Assembly: GCA_946612455.1 (NCBI GenBank) | Contig: CAMOER010000029.1 | Location: 1-31,956, forward strand | Source of the DNA: UBA3305 sp002373555 | GTDB lineage: Bacteria; Bacillota; Clostridia; Lachnospirales; Lachnospiraceae | DNA length: 31,956 nt | Direction: 5' to 3' | Part shown: positions 8,241 through 16,853 of the stretch, piece after piece | Numbering within the stretch: position 1 is the first letter of the stretch | Layout of the letters: each line of letters opens with the position of its first letter | Position numbers and translations under genes: made by a program | The notes under the pieces: generated by a model | Told to the model about the DNA's origin: nothing | The model's database searches: none | The model's input: only the letters and a program-made list of their open reading frames with translations

Positions 8241-8759
8241 TTATCCGGAAATGAGAATCTTTCCGTAGATCATGCCCATCCAGCAGGTATAGGAGAGTGC
8301 GCCCGCAAACGGACTGCCGGCAGCAAGTGCGATCACCCACATCAGCTGCAGCGGTCCGCAGGGCATAAATCCGTTCAGAAGACCGATGATGAAAGGTCTT
8401 CTGTTTTTTTTCAGAACGATGCGGGAAAGTCTCCGGAAGATCCGGGGGACAGGGATCCGGATAGAACGGAGGAAAGGAAAAAGACCGAGCATATGGATCC
8501 CGGCAAGGATCATGACGATGCCGGCAAGCATCTTCAGGATGGCCTGCAGAGGAACAGGAAAGGAGACTGTTCCGTTCCCCACGATGATGGATCCTGCTGC
8601 GCCGAGCACGGCGCCGATGGCCGTATAAGAACATACTCTCCCGAGATTATAGAATAGCGGAGGAAGGAAGAAAACGCCGGCAGGGCGGCTGTCTTTTGTT
8701 CCTTCAGAAACGGAAGGCCTGCCCGGCAGGCTCTGCGTCAGGCTGATCCCTCCGCACAT
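8241..8759 (-). CDS. Truncated SafE/DsbD_2-type membrane protein (probable remnant)
   Basis: 172 residues with several hydrophobic helices. It begins directly with MCGGISL and later has GFMPCGPLQ. In the cytochrome-biogenesis/sulfite-exporter-like family (TauE/SafE, DsbD_2), the MCGG motif sits at the end of the first helix after a dozen or more residues, and the PCGP motif is followed by two or more further helices. Here a stop lies six codons before the ATG, and the protein diverges from family pattern after AGSPFAGALS and ends 16 residues later. GAGGTG precedes the ATG by about five bases, so it may still be translated. Both ends look lost, so I read it as a decaying gene. Its start lies just beyond the terminator of the nucleoside transporter operon, on the same strand. 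Confidence 0.6.
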   Translation of the reverse strand: MCGGISLTQSLPGRPSVSEGTKDSRPAGVFFLPPLFYNLGRVCSYTAIGAVLGAAGSIIVGNGTVSFPVPLQAILKMLAGIVMILAGIHMLGLFPFLRSIRIPVPRIFRRLSRIVLKKNRRPFIIGLLNGFMPCGPLQLMWVIALAAGSPFAGALSYTCWMGMIYGKILISG

Positions 8760-8810
8760 GGCAGCACCTCTTTTTCAAGAATATACAACATCCACCTTCT
8801 GCAGGCATAG

Positions 8811-8836
8811 TAAAAGCCGCGGGACGCGCCCGCGGC
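8811..8836 (-). terminator. Terminator of the nucleoside transporter operon
   Basis: An 8-bp perfect GC stem (GCCGCGGG 8816-8823 with CCCGCGGC 8829-8836); on the minus strand it is followed by TTTTA. It sits 14 bp after the stop of the last permease gene. Confidence 0.75.
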
Positions 8837-8850
8837 GTTTGCAATTTCTT

Positions 8851-9819
8851 TTATCTCTTTCCTTTATCATATGCCTCGCCGGCTGCCTTCGGCGGGTGAT
8901 TTCTCTTCGAGAAGAACACCAGCAGGATCAGCGTGAGGATATAAGGGATCATCATGAACAGATCCGTATAGATCGATGCCAGTCCCATCCGGATGCAGAG
9001 CTGGTTCCCGCCGGCTTTCGCCAGTCCGAAGAACAGGCAGACGAAGAAGGTGGGAATGATGTTCCAGTTGCCGAAGATCATGGCTGCGATGGCAAGATAG
9101 CCGTAGCCCAGATAGATGCTCGGGGAGAACATCGACAGGATCGAATACGCGAAGCACATGCCGCCGAATCCGGACAGACCGCCGGAGATCATGACGGAGA
9201 TGAATCGGGTCTTCGCAACATCGCCGCCGGCCGCATCGACCGCCTGGGGATTCTCACCGCAGGCACGCAGCCGCATGCCGAACTTCGACTTGTACATCAG
9301 GTACCACATGAAGACCGCGAGCACCAGAATGATCACTTCAAACGGATACACATTCGTGAAGACCGCACCGATCACCGGGATGCTGCTGATGCCCGGCACC
9401 GTGAAGCGGCTGGAGACGCCGAGCGTGAACTTGTTCGAAGCGTTTCCGTACAGCACGCCGCTGATCTGGGAGGTCAGGAAGGTGGTCAGCGCGACCGCCA
9501 GGATGTTGATGACAACGCCGCTGATGACCTGGTCCGCACGGAATTTGATGCACAGAAGCGCATGCAGAATCGCGTAAACGGCGCCGCCGATGAACGCTGT
9601 GATCATCGCCAGATACAGGATCGTCTGATCGCCGAGCGAAGTGTTCAGAGAAAGCAGGGTGGCAAGGACAGCGCCGCAGAAAGCGCCGAAACCCTGGAAG
9701 CCTTCCACCGCCAGGTTGGTGATGCCGCTCTTTTCGGAATAGATGGCGCCGACCGCCATGATGAACAGCGGAATGCCGAAGGCCAGTCCGTCAATGATCA
9801 TATTATTGATATAATTCAT
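8851..9819 (-). CDS. Nucleoside ABC transporter permease, second subunit (NupQ/YufQ type)
   Basis: 322 residues, very hydrophobic, with about eight to ten membrane segments. The early motif SEKSGITNLAVEGFQGFGAF is typical of BPD_transp_2 permeases of the BmpA-type nucleoside importer family (NupQ, RnsD). Together with the preceding permease it forms the membrane channel. The start codon overlaps the stop of the preceding gene (ATGA) and has AAAGGAGGTG upstream. It is the last gene of the operon and is followed by a GC-rich terminator. Confidence 0.9.
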   Translation of the reverse strand: MNYINNMIIDGLAFGIPLFIMAVGAIYSEKSGITNLAVEGFQGFGAFCGAVLATLLSLNTSLGDQTILYLAMITAFIGGAVYAILHALLCIKFRADQVISGVVINILAVALTTFLTSQISGVLYGNASNKFTLGVSSRFTVPGISSIPVIGAVFTNVYPFEVIILVLAVFMWYLMYKSKFGMRLRACGENPQAVDAAGGDVAKTRFISVMISGGLSGFGGMCFAYSILSMFSPSIYLGYGYLAIAAMIFGNWNIIPTFFVCLFFGLAKAGGNQLCIRMGLASIYTDLFMMIPYILTLILLVFFSKRNHPPKAAGEAYDKGKR

Positions 9820-11063
9820 TTGCCGGCACCTCCTTTCTTCTTCGCGGCATCGTCCGCAGGTGCGTCAGAAACGGAACCGATCGGTTTGCCGTCTTTCTGT
9901 GCTGCAAAACGTACGTCAATGGTATCGGACATCCGGTCGAGATAGGACTTGGCCACGAACCGGAAGAATCCGCCGCAGGCAGAGAACAGCAGCAGGATGC
10001 CGGTGATAACGGAAGCGATCTCCTTGGCCACGCCGAGCGTAGAGCTCATATAGTTGCTTCCGTTCTGGAAGATCGTGATGAGCATCGATGCGAAAATCGC
10101 GCCGATCGGGCTCGAGTTTCCGAGAAGCGCCGTAGCGATGGCGTCATAGCCCATGCCCGCAAGCGTCTTCGGCAGGATCTGGTTCGTGTAGCCGAGATAG
10201 TAAGTCACGCCTGCCAGTCCGGCGAGCATGCCGGAGATCATCATGGAGAAGACGATCTGTTTTCCGACGTTGATGCCGGCGTAGCGCGCCGCGTTCCTGT
10301 TTGAACCGACCGCACGCAGCTCAAAGCCGAACACGGTCTTCTCGAAAATAAAGTGTACGATGAATGCGACCACGACCGCAACGATAATGCCCAGCGGGAT
10401 ATTGCAGTAAAAACCGCCGATCAGCACCTTCGTCAGCGTCAGCCGGGAGGCCGCCGAAACAGTCTTCGATGCACGGCTGATCGGATCGACGAACTTCGAA
10501 TTGATGAAGAAGCCGGTCAGATAGCTGATGATATAGTTGATCATGATCGTGGATACGACTTCATGAATGTTGAACTGATATTTCAGAAAACCGACGAAAG
10601 CGCCCAGGAGTCCGCCGACGATCAGACCGATCAGGATGACGGCCGGTCTGGCGATCCAGGGAGAAAGCTCCTTCATATAGCCGACCGTGATCGTGGCGAC
10701 GAAGCCCGAGAGCAGCATCTGGCCCGCGATGCCGATGTTGAAAAGGCCGCAGCGGTACGCGAAGATGAAGGCCAGGGACGCCAGCAGCATCGGTGCCATG
10801 ACATTCAGGAACTGGAAGAAGTCCGAGAGCATGCCGGCGCCGGCGCCGTAGCTGGTCTTCATGGCCATGCCGTTGCCTGCCAGAAAGCTCATGAAGGCTG
10901 TCAGGGGATTTTTGCCGAGGACCAGCAGAAATACCGAGGAGACGATCAGCATAAGGACGATGCAGAACAGCGATACCGTAAACCCGGAGAAACGCTCATG
11001 TGTCAGGAACCGGGCCAGGGAAGCCGCAAAGCCTTTCTGTTTTACCTGCTTTTCATTTTTCAT
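9816..11063 (-). CDS. Nucleoside ABC transporter permease, first subunit (NupP/YufP type)
   Basis: 415 residues. It has a cytoplasmic N-terminal tail of about 25 residues, then eight to ten membrane segments with the RCGLFNIGIAGQMLLSG signature of BPD_transp_2 permeases, and a charged, alanine-rich C-terminal tail ending KKKGGAGK. It partners with the downstream permease and the upstream ATPase; its start overlaps the ATPase stop by ATGA and its own stop overlaps the next start the same way, so the three are tightly coupled. The family imports purine nucleosides or related compounds; the exact substrate is not visible. Confidence 0.9.
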   Translation of the reverse strand: MKNEKQVKQKGFAASLARFLTHERFSGFTVSLFCIVLMLIVSSVFLLVLGKNPLTAFMSFLAGNGMAMKTSYGAGAGMLSDFFQFLNVMAPMLLASLAFIFAYRCGLFNIGIAGQMLLSGFVATITVGYMKELSPWIARPAVILIGLIVGGLLGAFVGFLKYQFNIHEVVSTIMINYIISYLTGFFINSKFVDPISRASKTVSAASRLTLTKVLIGGFYCNIPLGIIVAVVVAFIVHFIFEKTVFGFELRAVGSNRNAARYAGINVGKQIVFSMMISGMLAGLAGVTYYLGYTNQILPKTLAGMGYDAIATALLGNSSPIGAIFASMLITIFQNGSNYMSSTLGVAKEIASVITGILLLFSACGGFFRFVAKSYLDRMSDTIDVRFAAQKDGKPIGSVSDAPADDAAKKKGGAGK

Positions 11064-12604
11064 GCTTCCGTCACCCCCATCATGTATCTGCCGACATCCT
11101 GGGATGTCAGTGCAGCTGCGTCCGCGATCTTCAGGAGCTGTCCGTTGTAGATGACGCCGATGGTATCGGCCAGGCCCATGACCTCCTCCAGCTCCAGAGA
11201 GATCAGAAGGATCGCAGCGCCCCGGTCGCGCTCCGCGATGATCTGCTTGTGGATATTCTCGATGGCACCCATATCCAGGCCTCTGGTCGGCTGCACGAAG
11301 ATGATCAGGGGTGTATGCTCCTCGATCTCACGGCCGACAATGGCTTTCTGCTGGTTGCCGCCGCTCATGGAACGCATGATGGTCTTCGCACCCTGGCCGC
11401 TCCGGATATCGTATTCCTCGATCAGAACGGATGCATACTGCTCGGATTCCTGGAAGTTGAAGATGCCGTTTTTCGAAAACGGTTCCTTATAATATCTGCG
11501 GATCGCAAGGTTGTCCCGCAGGCTGAAGTCCTGAAAGACGCCGAACGTCTGCCTGTCCTCGGGAATGTATCCGATGCCCGTTTCGGTGCGTCTGCGGATG
11601 GATTCATGCGTGATGTCCTTCCCGCAGAGCGTAACGGTTCCGCTCTCGATCGGATCCAGCCCTGTGATGGCATCTGCCAGCTCCACCTGTCCGTTTCCGG
11701 AAACGCCGGCGATCGCGAAGATCTCTCCCGCGCGGATCTCGAAGGACACATCCTTGACGACCTGGACCTTCTCCTCATTGCGTACACACATGTTCCTGAC
11801 GGAAAGAACGGTCTCGCCGTAATGCGCGGGCGACTTTTCCGCCTTCAGCGCAACGGTACGGCCGACCATCATGTTCGCCATATCCTGCGTGGAAGTGGTC
11901 TTCACATCCAGCACATCGATCAGTGCGCCGCGCCGCAGGATCGCGCATCGGTCGGCGATCTTCTTGATCTCCTCGATCTTGTGCGTGATCAGGATAATCG
12001 TCTTGCCGCCGCGCCGCAGATCTTCCATGATCTTTAAGAGATATTCGACTTCCTGCGGCGTCAGGATGGACGTCGGCTCGTCGAAGATCAGGATCTCAGC
12101 TTCCCGGTAGAGCATCTTCATGATCTCCACGCGCTGGCGGATCGAAACATTGATGTCGGAGATCAGCGCTGTGGGATCGACCTCCAGCCCGTATTCCTTC
12201 GAAAGCGCCCGGATCTTCTCATTCGCTTCCTTCATGTCCACATACGGGATGAAGCCGAGCGCTTTCTTCACCGGCTCGATCCCGAGCACGATGTTTTCAC
12301 CGACTGTGTAGTTGTCGACCAGCTTGAAGTGCTGATGGACCATGCCGATGTTCCTGGCCGCTGCTTCGGAAGGCGATTTGAATTCGACTTTCTCCCCGCG
12401 AATATAGATCTCGCCGCGATCCGGTTCATACAGGCCGTACAGCATGCTCATCAGGGTGGACTTTCCGGCGCCGTTTTCACCGAGCAGCGCGTAAATCTCG
12501 CCCTTCCTGACCTGGATGGTCACATCATCATTCGCGATGATGCCGGGGAAACGCTTCGTGATATGCCGCATTTCCACAATATATTCTTCGTTTTGTGTTC
12601 CCAT
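11060..12604 (-). CDS. Nucleoside ABC transporter ATP-binding protein (NupO/YufO type)
   Basis: 514 residues with two fused ABC domains, as in sugar and nucleoside importers. The first has Walker A GENGAGKST and an ILIFDEPTS Walker B; the second cassette is divergent, with AGVSGNGQVEL at the Walker A position (degenerate, as usual in this family), then MSGGNQQK. It powers the two permeases that follow. I place the start at 12604 (MGTQNEEY), which has GGAGAAGG just upstream. The frame is open to 12658, but that longer start would run through the terminator hairpin at 12621-12655. Confidence 0.9.
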   Translation of the reverse strand: MGTQNEEYIVEMRHITKRFPGIIANDDVTIQVRKGEIYALLGENGAGKSTLMSMLYGLYEPDRGEIYIRGEKVEFKSPSEAAARNIGMVHQHFKLVDNYTVGENIVLGIEPVKKALGFIPYVDMKEANEKIRALSKEYGLEVDPTALISDINVSIRQRVEIMKMLYREAEILIFDEPTSILTPQEVEYLLKIMEDLRRGGKTIILITHKIEEIKKIADRCAILRRGALIDVLDVKTTSTQDMANMMVGRTVALKAEKSPAHYGETVLSVRNMCVRNEEKVQVVKDVSFEIRAGEIFAIAGVSGNGQVELADAITGLDPIESGTVTLCGKDITHESIRRRTETGIGYIPEDRQTFGVFQDFSLRDNLAIRRYYKEPFSKNGIFNFQESEQYASVLIEEYDIRSGQGAKTIMRSMSGGNQQKAIVGREIEEHTPLIIFVQPTRGLDMGAIENIHKQIIAERDRGAAILLISLELEEVMGLADTIGVIYNGQLLKIADAAALTSQDVGRYMMGVTEA

Positions 12605-12620
12605 ACCTTCTCCAGTTCTG

Positions 12621-12655
12621 AAAAAAAGGCCGGCCAAACAGAAGATGGCCGGCCT
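12621..12655 (-). terminator. Intercistronic terminator/attenuator between the BMP lipoprotein and ATPase genes
   Basis: A 9-bp perfect stem (AGGCCGGCC 12627-12635 with GGCCGGCCT 12647-12655), followed on the minus strand by seven T residues. It lies between the lipoprotein stop and the ATPase ribosome site, so it probably lowers transporter expression relative to the binding protein. Confidence 0.8.
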
Positions 12656-12674
12656 CATGCCTGTTTAAGTCTGA

Positions 12675-13922
12675 TTACTCAAGTCCCGGGAAGTTGTCCG
12701 GAAGATAACCGTTGAAGTTTGAAGGAGGAACGATCTCGCCGGCCTTCATCTTCTCATAAGCTTCGGTCATCTTCGCGATGGCATCCTCAGAGAGCTGCTG
12801 ACGGCCTTCTGCGGATACGAAACCGGTGGAATCGGTCGTGCAGTCAAGTATGTCGTCTCTGCCTTCGAAGGTTCCGTCATAGATGGCGTTCAGCTGCTTG
12901 GTCACGTTGATGTCCATTCCTTTGAGAACGGAAGTCAGAACGATATTGGAATCGCCGTTCGCGCCGTCGTCATACTGATCAACATCGCAGCCGATGACAT
13001 ACACGCCGCCTTTTTCCTTCGCGGAAGTGAAGCATCCGAATCCGGATGTTCCGCATGCAGGGAAGAGAACGTCAACGCCCTCAGCGAACAGAGCGTCGGC
13101 TACGACCTTGCCCTGCGCCTGATCTGCAAAGTCACCGGTGTAGTTGCCGCCCACGGCAGTGCCGAGTCCCTCTACGGGAACAGCAGCTTCGCCGGCGAAG
13201 GAAGCGATCTCGACGCACTCTGCGGTGGTGCCGTATTTCGCATTTGCATAGTTCACGCCGGCCATGAAGCCGAACTGATAGTTAACATTGGAAGGGAAGG
13301 CGATGCCGTTGACAACCGCGACTTTGCCGGAAGTGGTGGAAAGCGCGGCGGCCAGACCGGCCAGGAAACCGGATTCCTGCTCCAGGAAGGTCATGGTGTA
13401 GACATTCGGAAGTCCCTCTAAGGCGTTTCCTTCGGAATCGGTGATGGTGGCGTCAACAACGATGAAGTACTTGTCCGTATTTGCCTGGGCGATGTCGCCG
13501 ATGGCAGCGAAGTTGAAGCCGGGCAGAACAAGGACATCGTAATCACCTACAAGAGCGCCGACGGTGTCGATGACCTTGGAGAGATCAGATTCCTTGACGT
13601 CCGTTACGGTGCAGTCCGGATGATCGGCGATGAAGGCCTTGATGCCGTCATAGCAGTTCTCGTTGAAGTTGCCGTCGTCCACGCCGGATGTGGTGATGAT
13701 GCCGATCTTCAGGCCGGCAGCTTCCTCCGCAGCGGCGGTGACATCCTCGGCAGCCTCGGTCTCTGCAGGAGCAGCTTCTTCAGCAGCTTCCGTTTCTACT
13801 GCAGCAGCCTCTGTTTCAGCAGCTTCAGTCTCGGTTACAGGATTGCCTCCGCATGCAGCCAGGCTCAGGACCATGGCGAATGCAAGAAGGAGGCTTACGA
13901 TACCACGTACTTTTTTACTCAT
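12675..13922 (-). CDS. BMP-family substrate-binding lipoprotein
   Basis: 415 residues: a lipoprotein signal peptide with lipobox LAAC (Cys24), an acidic Glu/Ala/Thr linker at about residues 28-80, then the BMP/PnrA-like domain, beginning LKIGIITTSGVDDGNFN and including LVLPGFNF, AAALSTTSGKVAVVNG and FPACGTSGFG. It is the surface-anchored binding protein of the ABC importer encoded next. The family's characterised members bind purine nucleosides. AAGGAGG precedes the ATG. A 7-bp hairpin lies in the 5' leader and an intrinsic terminator follows the stop, so it is probably expressed above the transporter genes. Confidence 0.92.
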   Translation of the reverse strand: MSKKVRGIVSLLLAFAMVLSLAACGGNPVTETEAAETEAAAVETEAAEEAAPAETEAAEDVTAAAEEAAGLKIGIITTSGVDDGNFNENCYDGIKAFIADHPDCTVTDVKESDLSKVIDTVGALVGDYDVLVLPGFNFAAIGDIAQANTDKYFIVVDATITDSEGNALEGLPNVYTMTFLEQESGFLAGLAAALSTTSGKVAVVNGIAFPSNVNYQFGFMAGVNYANAKYGTTAECVEIASFAGEAAVPVEGLGTAVGGNYTGDFADQAQGKVVADALFAEGVDVLFPACGTSGFGCFTSAKEKGGVYVIGCDVDQYDDGANGDSNIVLTSVLKGMDINVTKQLNAIYDGTFEGRDDILDCTTDSTGFVSAEGRQQLSEDAIAKMTEAYEKMKAGEIVPPSNFNGYLPDNFPGLE

Positions 13923-13944
13923 GGGATCCTCCTTTTCATATTGA

Positions 13945-13964
13945 CGGACAGGTAGATCTGTCCG
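13945..13964 (-). promoter_or_regulatory. Hairpin in the 5' leader of the BMP lipoprotein gene
   Basis: CGGACAG (13945-13951) pairs perfectly with CTGTCCG (13958-13964) around six bases, 10 bp before the ribosome site. A TACAAT on the minus strand at 13983-13978 could be the -10, which would put the hairpin at the very 5' end of the mRNA. A convincing -35 is missing. Confidence 0.35.
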
Positions 13965-14022
13965 AAATCACCGGATTATTGTAGCACTATTTTTACATAA
14001 GGAAAAGAGGAAATTGAAAATT

Positions 14023-14062
14023 AACACCGGGGACGGTCTTTTTTGTTTCCGTCCCCGGTGTT
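14023..14062 (-). terminator. Terminator of the C11 protease gene
   Basis: A 14-bp perfect stem (14023-14036 with 14049-14062, core ACACCGGGGACGG), with AATTTT following on the minus strand. It is placed between the C11 protease stop and the promoter region of the BMP operon. Confidence 0.8.
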
Positions 14063-14070
14063 TTCCGATG

Positions 14071-16563
14071 TTACTGCGCCGGTCTGTCGACCGCGTCGGT
14101 CCAGTAGCTCTGGTTGTAGATGTCGGTAAAGCGGTACATCAGCTTTACGGCGCCGTCGCCGACGCTGACATTCCGGATCACGGGCTCGCCTTCAAGCGTC
14201 ATCGTCTCACCGATATAGTAGTTGTCGATATATTCGCCGTCATAGCTGTAGTAATCACACAGGAAATCCAGCGTATCGCCGTCGCCCACGGAGATCAGAT
14301 CCTTGGCAAGCGTCAGGTTCTCGTCTTCGTTGTAAACGGTCCTTGCGCCGGCGATGTAGCCGTCCGGGTTCTCGGAATCGAAGGTGATCATCAGCCTGAC
14401 TTCCTCGCCGTTCAAGAGCGCGGGCACATAACCGGTGATGGTGTAATTGTCCTGGTCGCCCATGGTGCTTTCGTGATAGTAGGCAACGACCTGGCCGTTG
14501 ATCGAAAGCCATGTGCGGCCGTCGTCGGCGACGAGATCGCCATTGTCATCGAATGTGAATACATTGTCCAGACCGAGATCCATGTAGCCGCTGCCGTCGT
14601 CATAGAACAGGTTCAGATCGAGATCGTGCACCAGCTCCCACTGGTCTTCCGGCAGATGAAGCGTCGCAGTGCCGTCGCCGGCAACATCGAACTTCAGATT
14701 CTCGCCGTTGAAGAAGTTCTCGGAGATATAGGCTGCCGTATCTTCATCCGAAAGCGCTCTGTCGGAGAAATACGCAGTATTGCCGGAGGTCAGGCCCTGG
14801 ATCAGGCTCGGGTCGGACAGGAAGCTTCCGAGCAGCTGGCCGATGACATCGGCGCTGCCGCCGGAGGAGCTGCCGTAGGAACCGCCGGATGTGCTGCTGC
14901 CGGAGGAGAGACCGCCGGCCTGTCCGGTCAGGAGAGAGCCGAAGAGGGATCCCATCGGAGATCCGGTATAGCTGCCGCCGGCCGCGATCTGTCCGCTGGT
15001 CTCCAGCGAAGCGAACTCACGGATGCAGGCCGCATATTCTTCATCCATGCCGATCTGCGAATAGGTGCTGCAGGCGGTATCGACATAGGAAGTCCGCTGG
15101 TAAGGGAAGTAGATCGATACGCCGTAGGCATTGGTCATATTCGAAGATGTTTTGTTGTACTTGACGGCATTCTGCAGGGTCTCTGCAAGCGCTTTTCCTT
15201 CCGCCGTGCCCATCTTGAGCGCGAGATCGGTCAGGTCGACCTGGTCGATCCGGTTGCTCTGCGCAAATTCGCGGGTACTGTAGCGCGCGTTGGAAACGGC
15301 CTTGTACTCCTTCTCCGCGATCATTGAACGGATGGAGGTGGAGAAAGCGGACAGCTTTGAAGGGACGGTATAGGCGAATTCCGCAAGATCGATCAGCGAC
15401 AGCGTCGTCTTCTGGCCTCTGCAGCTTCTAGCGCACGCCGCCGTGAAATCATCGATGATATTTTTGCCGATCTCGGTGGTTGGCATGGAGGTATTCTTCG
15501 AAAGCTTTGTGAGCCATTCGGTATAATACCAGCCGATGCCGGGCTCGGTTTCTTCGGAAGCGATCAGATAATCGCCGTAGTCATCAAGCATCAGCGCAGT
15601 CTCAGCCGTCGCCATCAGGCAGGCGTCGAAGCCGATGAAATCGAATTTCACGCCGCCGGCGTTCAGAGCTTTCTTGATGCCGGCCAGATTCATGGCGCCG
15701 GCGCGTTTGTTCTTTTCGTCATATCCGTAGCCGGAGACGGAGCCGCCGCCGTGGTCCCAGAGGATCAGCTCGTAGCGGTTCGCCGGGAAATTCTTGGCGG
15801 ACCATTTAATAAAGGAAGAAAGTGTTGCGGGATCGGTCATGACCTTCGCACCGTCGTCCTTTACAAGGCGCTCCAGCTGGCCGTTCCGGATGCGGTAGAT
15901 CTGGTTGGTTGTACTGCTGACGACGTTGTTCTGCCATCTGGCGCAGCCGCCGGTGTACACCAGCAGATTGATGTTGTCCGAGATCGTTGCTTTGGACATT
16001 TCCATCAGATCGGAGGTGGCCATCGAACTGCGGGATTCCAGATCGGTGCCGCACATGTAGATCATCAGGGTGATGGTATCTTTGCCGCCGCCCAGGATCT
16101 CGGTGTGCTTTGCGCGGGCACCGGAAACGACGTCTGTATCTACGGAGCTGGTATCAGCCTGCACTTGCTCGGCAGCTTCCTGCGCCGCCGCATTGCCGGT
16201 CTGCTGATTGAAATATTCATAGAAATCAGCCACGCCGCTGCCGGAGTTGCTGCTTGTCTCGGATGTGTGCTCGGAATAGTAGCTGCTTCCGGTATCGGAT
16301 GAGCTGAGGTCGGCCGTAGAGGATGAGCTTCCGCCGCCTCCGCCGAGCAGGAAATACAGTACGGCGATAATGATGACGGGAAGGCTGACGCCCGCGCCTC
16401 TTACCATGGTGGATTTCCCGGCGCCGCCGCCGGATCCGGGCCTTTTGTTCAGTCCGCCGGATGATCCGACCGGACCCGAACCTCTTCCTTCTCCACGTCT
16501 TGCTGCTCCCGAGCCGCCGGAAGCAACATGCTTCTGTCTGCCGACCGGTCTGTTTGGTGCCAT
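14071..16563 (-). CDS. Membrane-anchored clostripain-like cysteine protease (family C11)
   Basis: 830 residues. Residues 1-55 are a Gly/Arg/Pro-rich basic cytoplasmic tail. Residues about 56-74 form one membrane helix, followed by a Ser/Gly/Thr-rich stalk to about 160. The C11 domain begins at TLMIYMCGTDLE (about 165); the catalytic His is H271 in WDHGGGSVSGYG and the Cys is C315 in GFDACLMATAE. A second Ser/Gly-rich linker near 530-570 leads to a C-terminal beta-rich region rich in Asp and Tyr. Family members cut after Arg/Lys and are activated by self-cleavage. The single helix with a positive N-terminus suggests an outward-facing enzyme. AAGGAGG supports the start. It is divergent from the NlpC/P60 gene. 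Confidence 0.88.
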   Translation of the reverse strand: MAPNRPVGRQKHVASGGSGAARRGEGRGSGPVGSSGGLNKRPGSGGGAGKSTMVRGAGVSLPVIIIAVLYFLLGGGGGSSSSTADLSSSDTGSSYYSEHTSETSSNSGSGVADFYEYFNQQTGNAAAQEAAEQVQADTSSVDTDVVSGARAKHTEILGGGKDTITLMIYMCGTDLESRSSMATSDLMEMSKATISDNINLLVYTGGCARWQNNVVSSTTNQIYRIRNGQLERLVKDDGAKVMTDPATLSSFIKWSAKNFPANRYELILWDHGGGSVSGYGYDEKNKRAGAMNLAGIKKALNAGGVKFDFIGFDACLMATAETALMLDDYGDYLIASEETEPGIGWYYTEWLTKLSKNTSMPTTEIGKNIIDDFTAACARSCRGQKTTLSLIDLAEFAYTVPSKLSAFSTSIRSMIAEKEYKAVSNARYSTREFAQSNRIDQVDLTDLALKMGTAEGKALAETLQNAVKYNKTSSNMTNAYGVSIYFPYQRTSYVDTACSTYSQIGMDEEYAACIREFASLETSGQIAAGGSYTGSPMGSLFGSLLTGQAGGLSSGSSTSGGSYGSSSGGSADVIGQLLGSFLSDPSLIQGLTSGNTAYFSDRALSDEDTAAYISENFFNGENLKFDVAGDGTATLHLPEDQWELVHDLDLNLFYDDGSGYMDLGLDNVFTFDDNGDLVADDGRTWLSINGQVVAYYHESTMGDQDNYTITGYVPALLNGEEVRLMITFDSENPDGYIAGARTVYNEDENLTLAKDLISVGDGDTLDFLCDYYSYDGEYIDNYYIGETMTLEGEPVIRNVSVGDGAVKLMYRFTDIYNQSYWTDAVDRPAQ

Positions 16564-16601
16564 ATGCGTCCTCCTTCTTTCCGCCTTCTATAGATATAAA
16601 G

Positions 16602-16645
16602 GAATGCCGGCGGTCTGCGGAAGTTCTTGCTGCAGACCGGCATTC
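16602..16645 (-). promoter_or_regulatory. Long hairpin in the leader of the C11 protease gene
   Basis: A 14-bp stem interrupted by a 3-base bulge: GAATGCCGG plus TCTGC (16602-16610, 16614-16618) pairs with 16632-16645. It lies 39 bp before the start codon. A TATAAT on the minus strand at 16683-16678 would place it inside the mRNA leader. No T-run follows, so a stability or translation element is more likely than a terminator. Confidence 0.4.
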
Positions 16646-16746
16646 ATCTTTGCACGGATTCATGTAAAGTGTATCAAATTATACAGATACTGACAAGTGT
16701 TCACCGTTTTTTCAAAAAATGTGCCGGAATTCGCCTATCTATGGTA

Positions 16747-16775
16747 TTGCAAAGATTTTACGGCTGTGTTACACT
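16747..16775 (+). promoter_or_regulatory. Candidate promoter of the NlpC/P60 gene
   Basis: TTGCAA (16747-16752), a 17-bp spacer and TACACT (16770-16775), four of six matches in each box, about 80 bp before the start codon. Confidence 0.35.
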
Positions 16776-16853
16776 TTCACCGACTATCGGAATAACATTA
16801 TTTTACGGTGGGGATTTTTGCAAAAAATGCCCTTCCGAAAGGAGTAATCTTTT

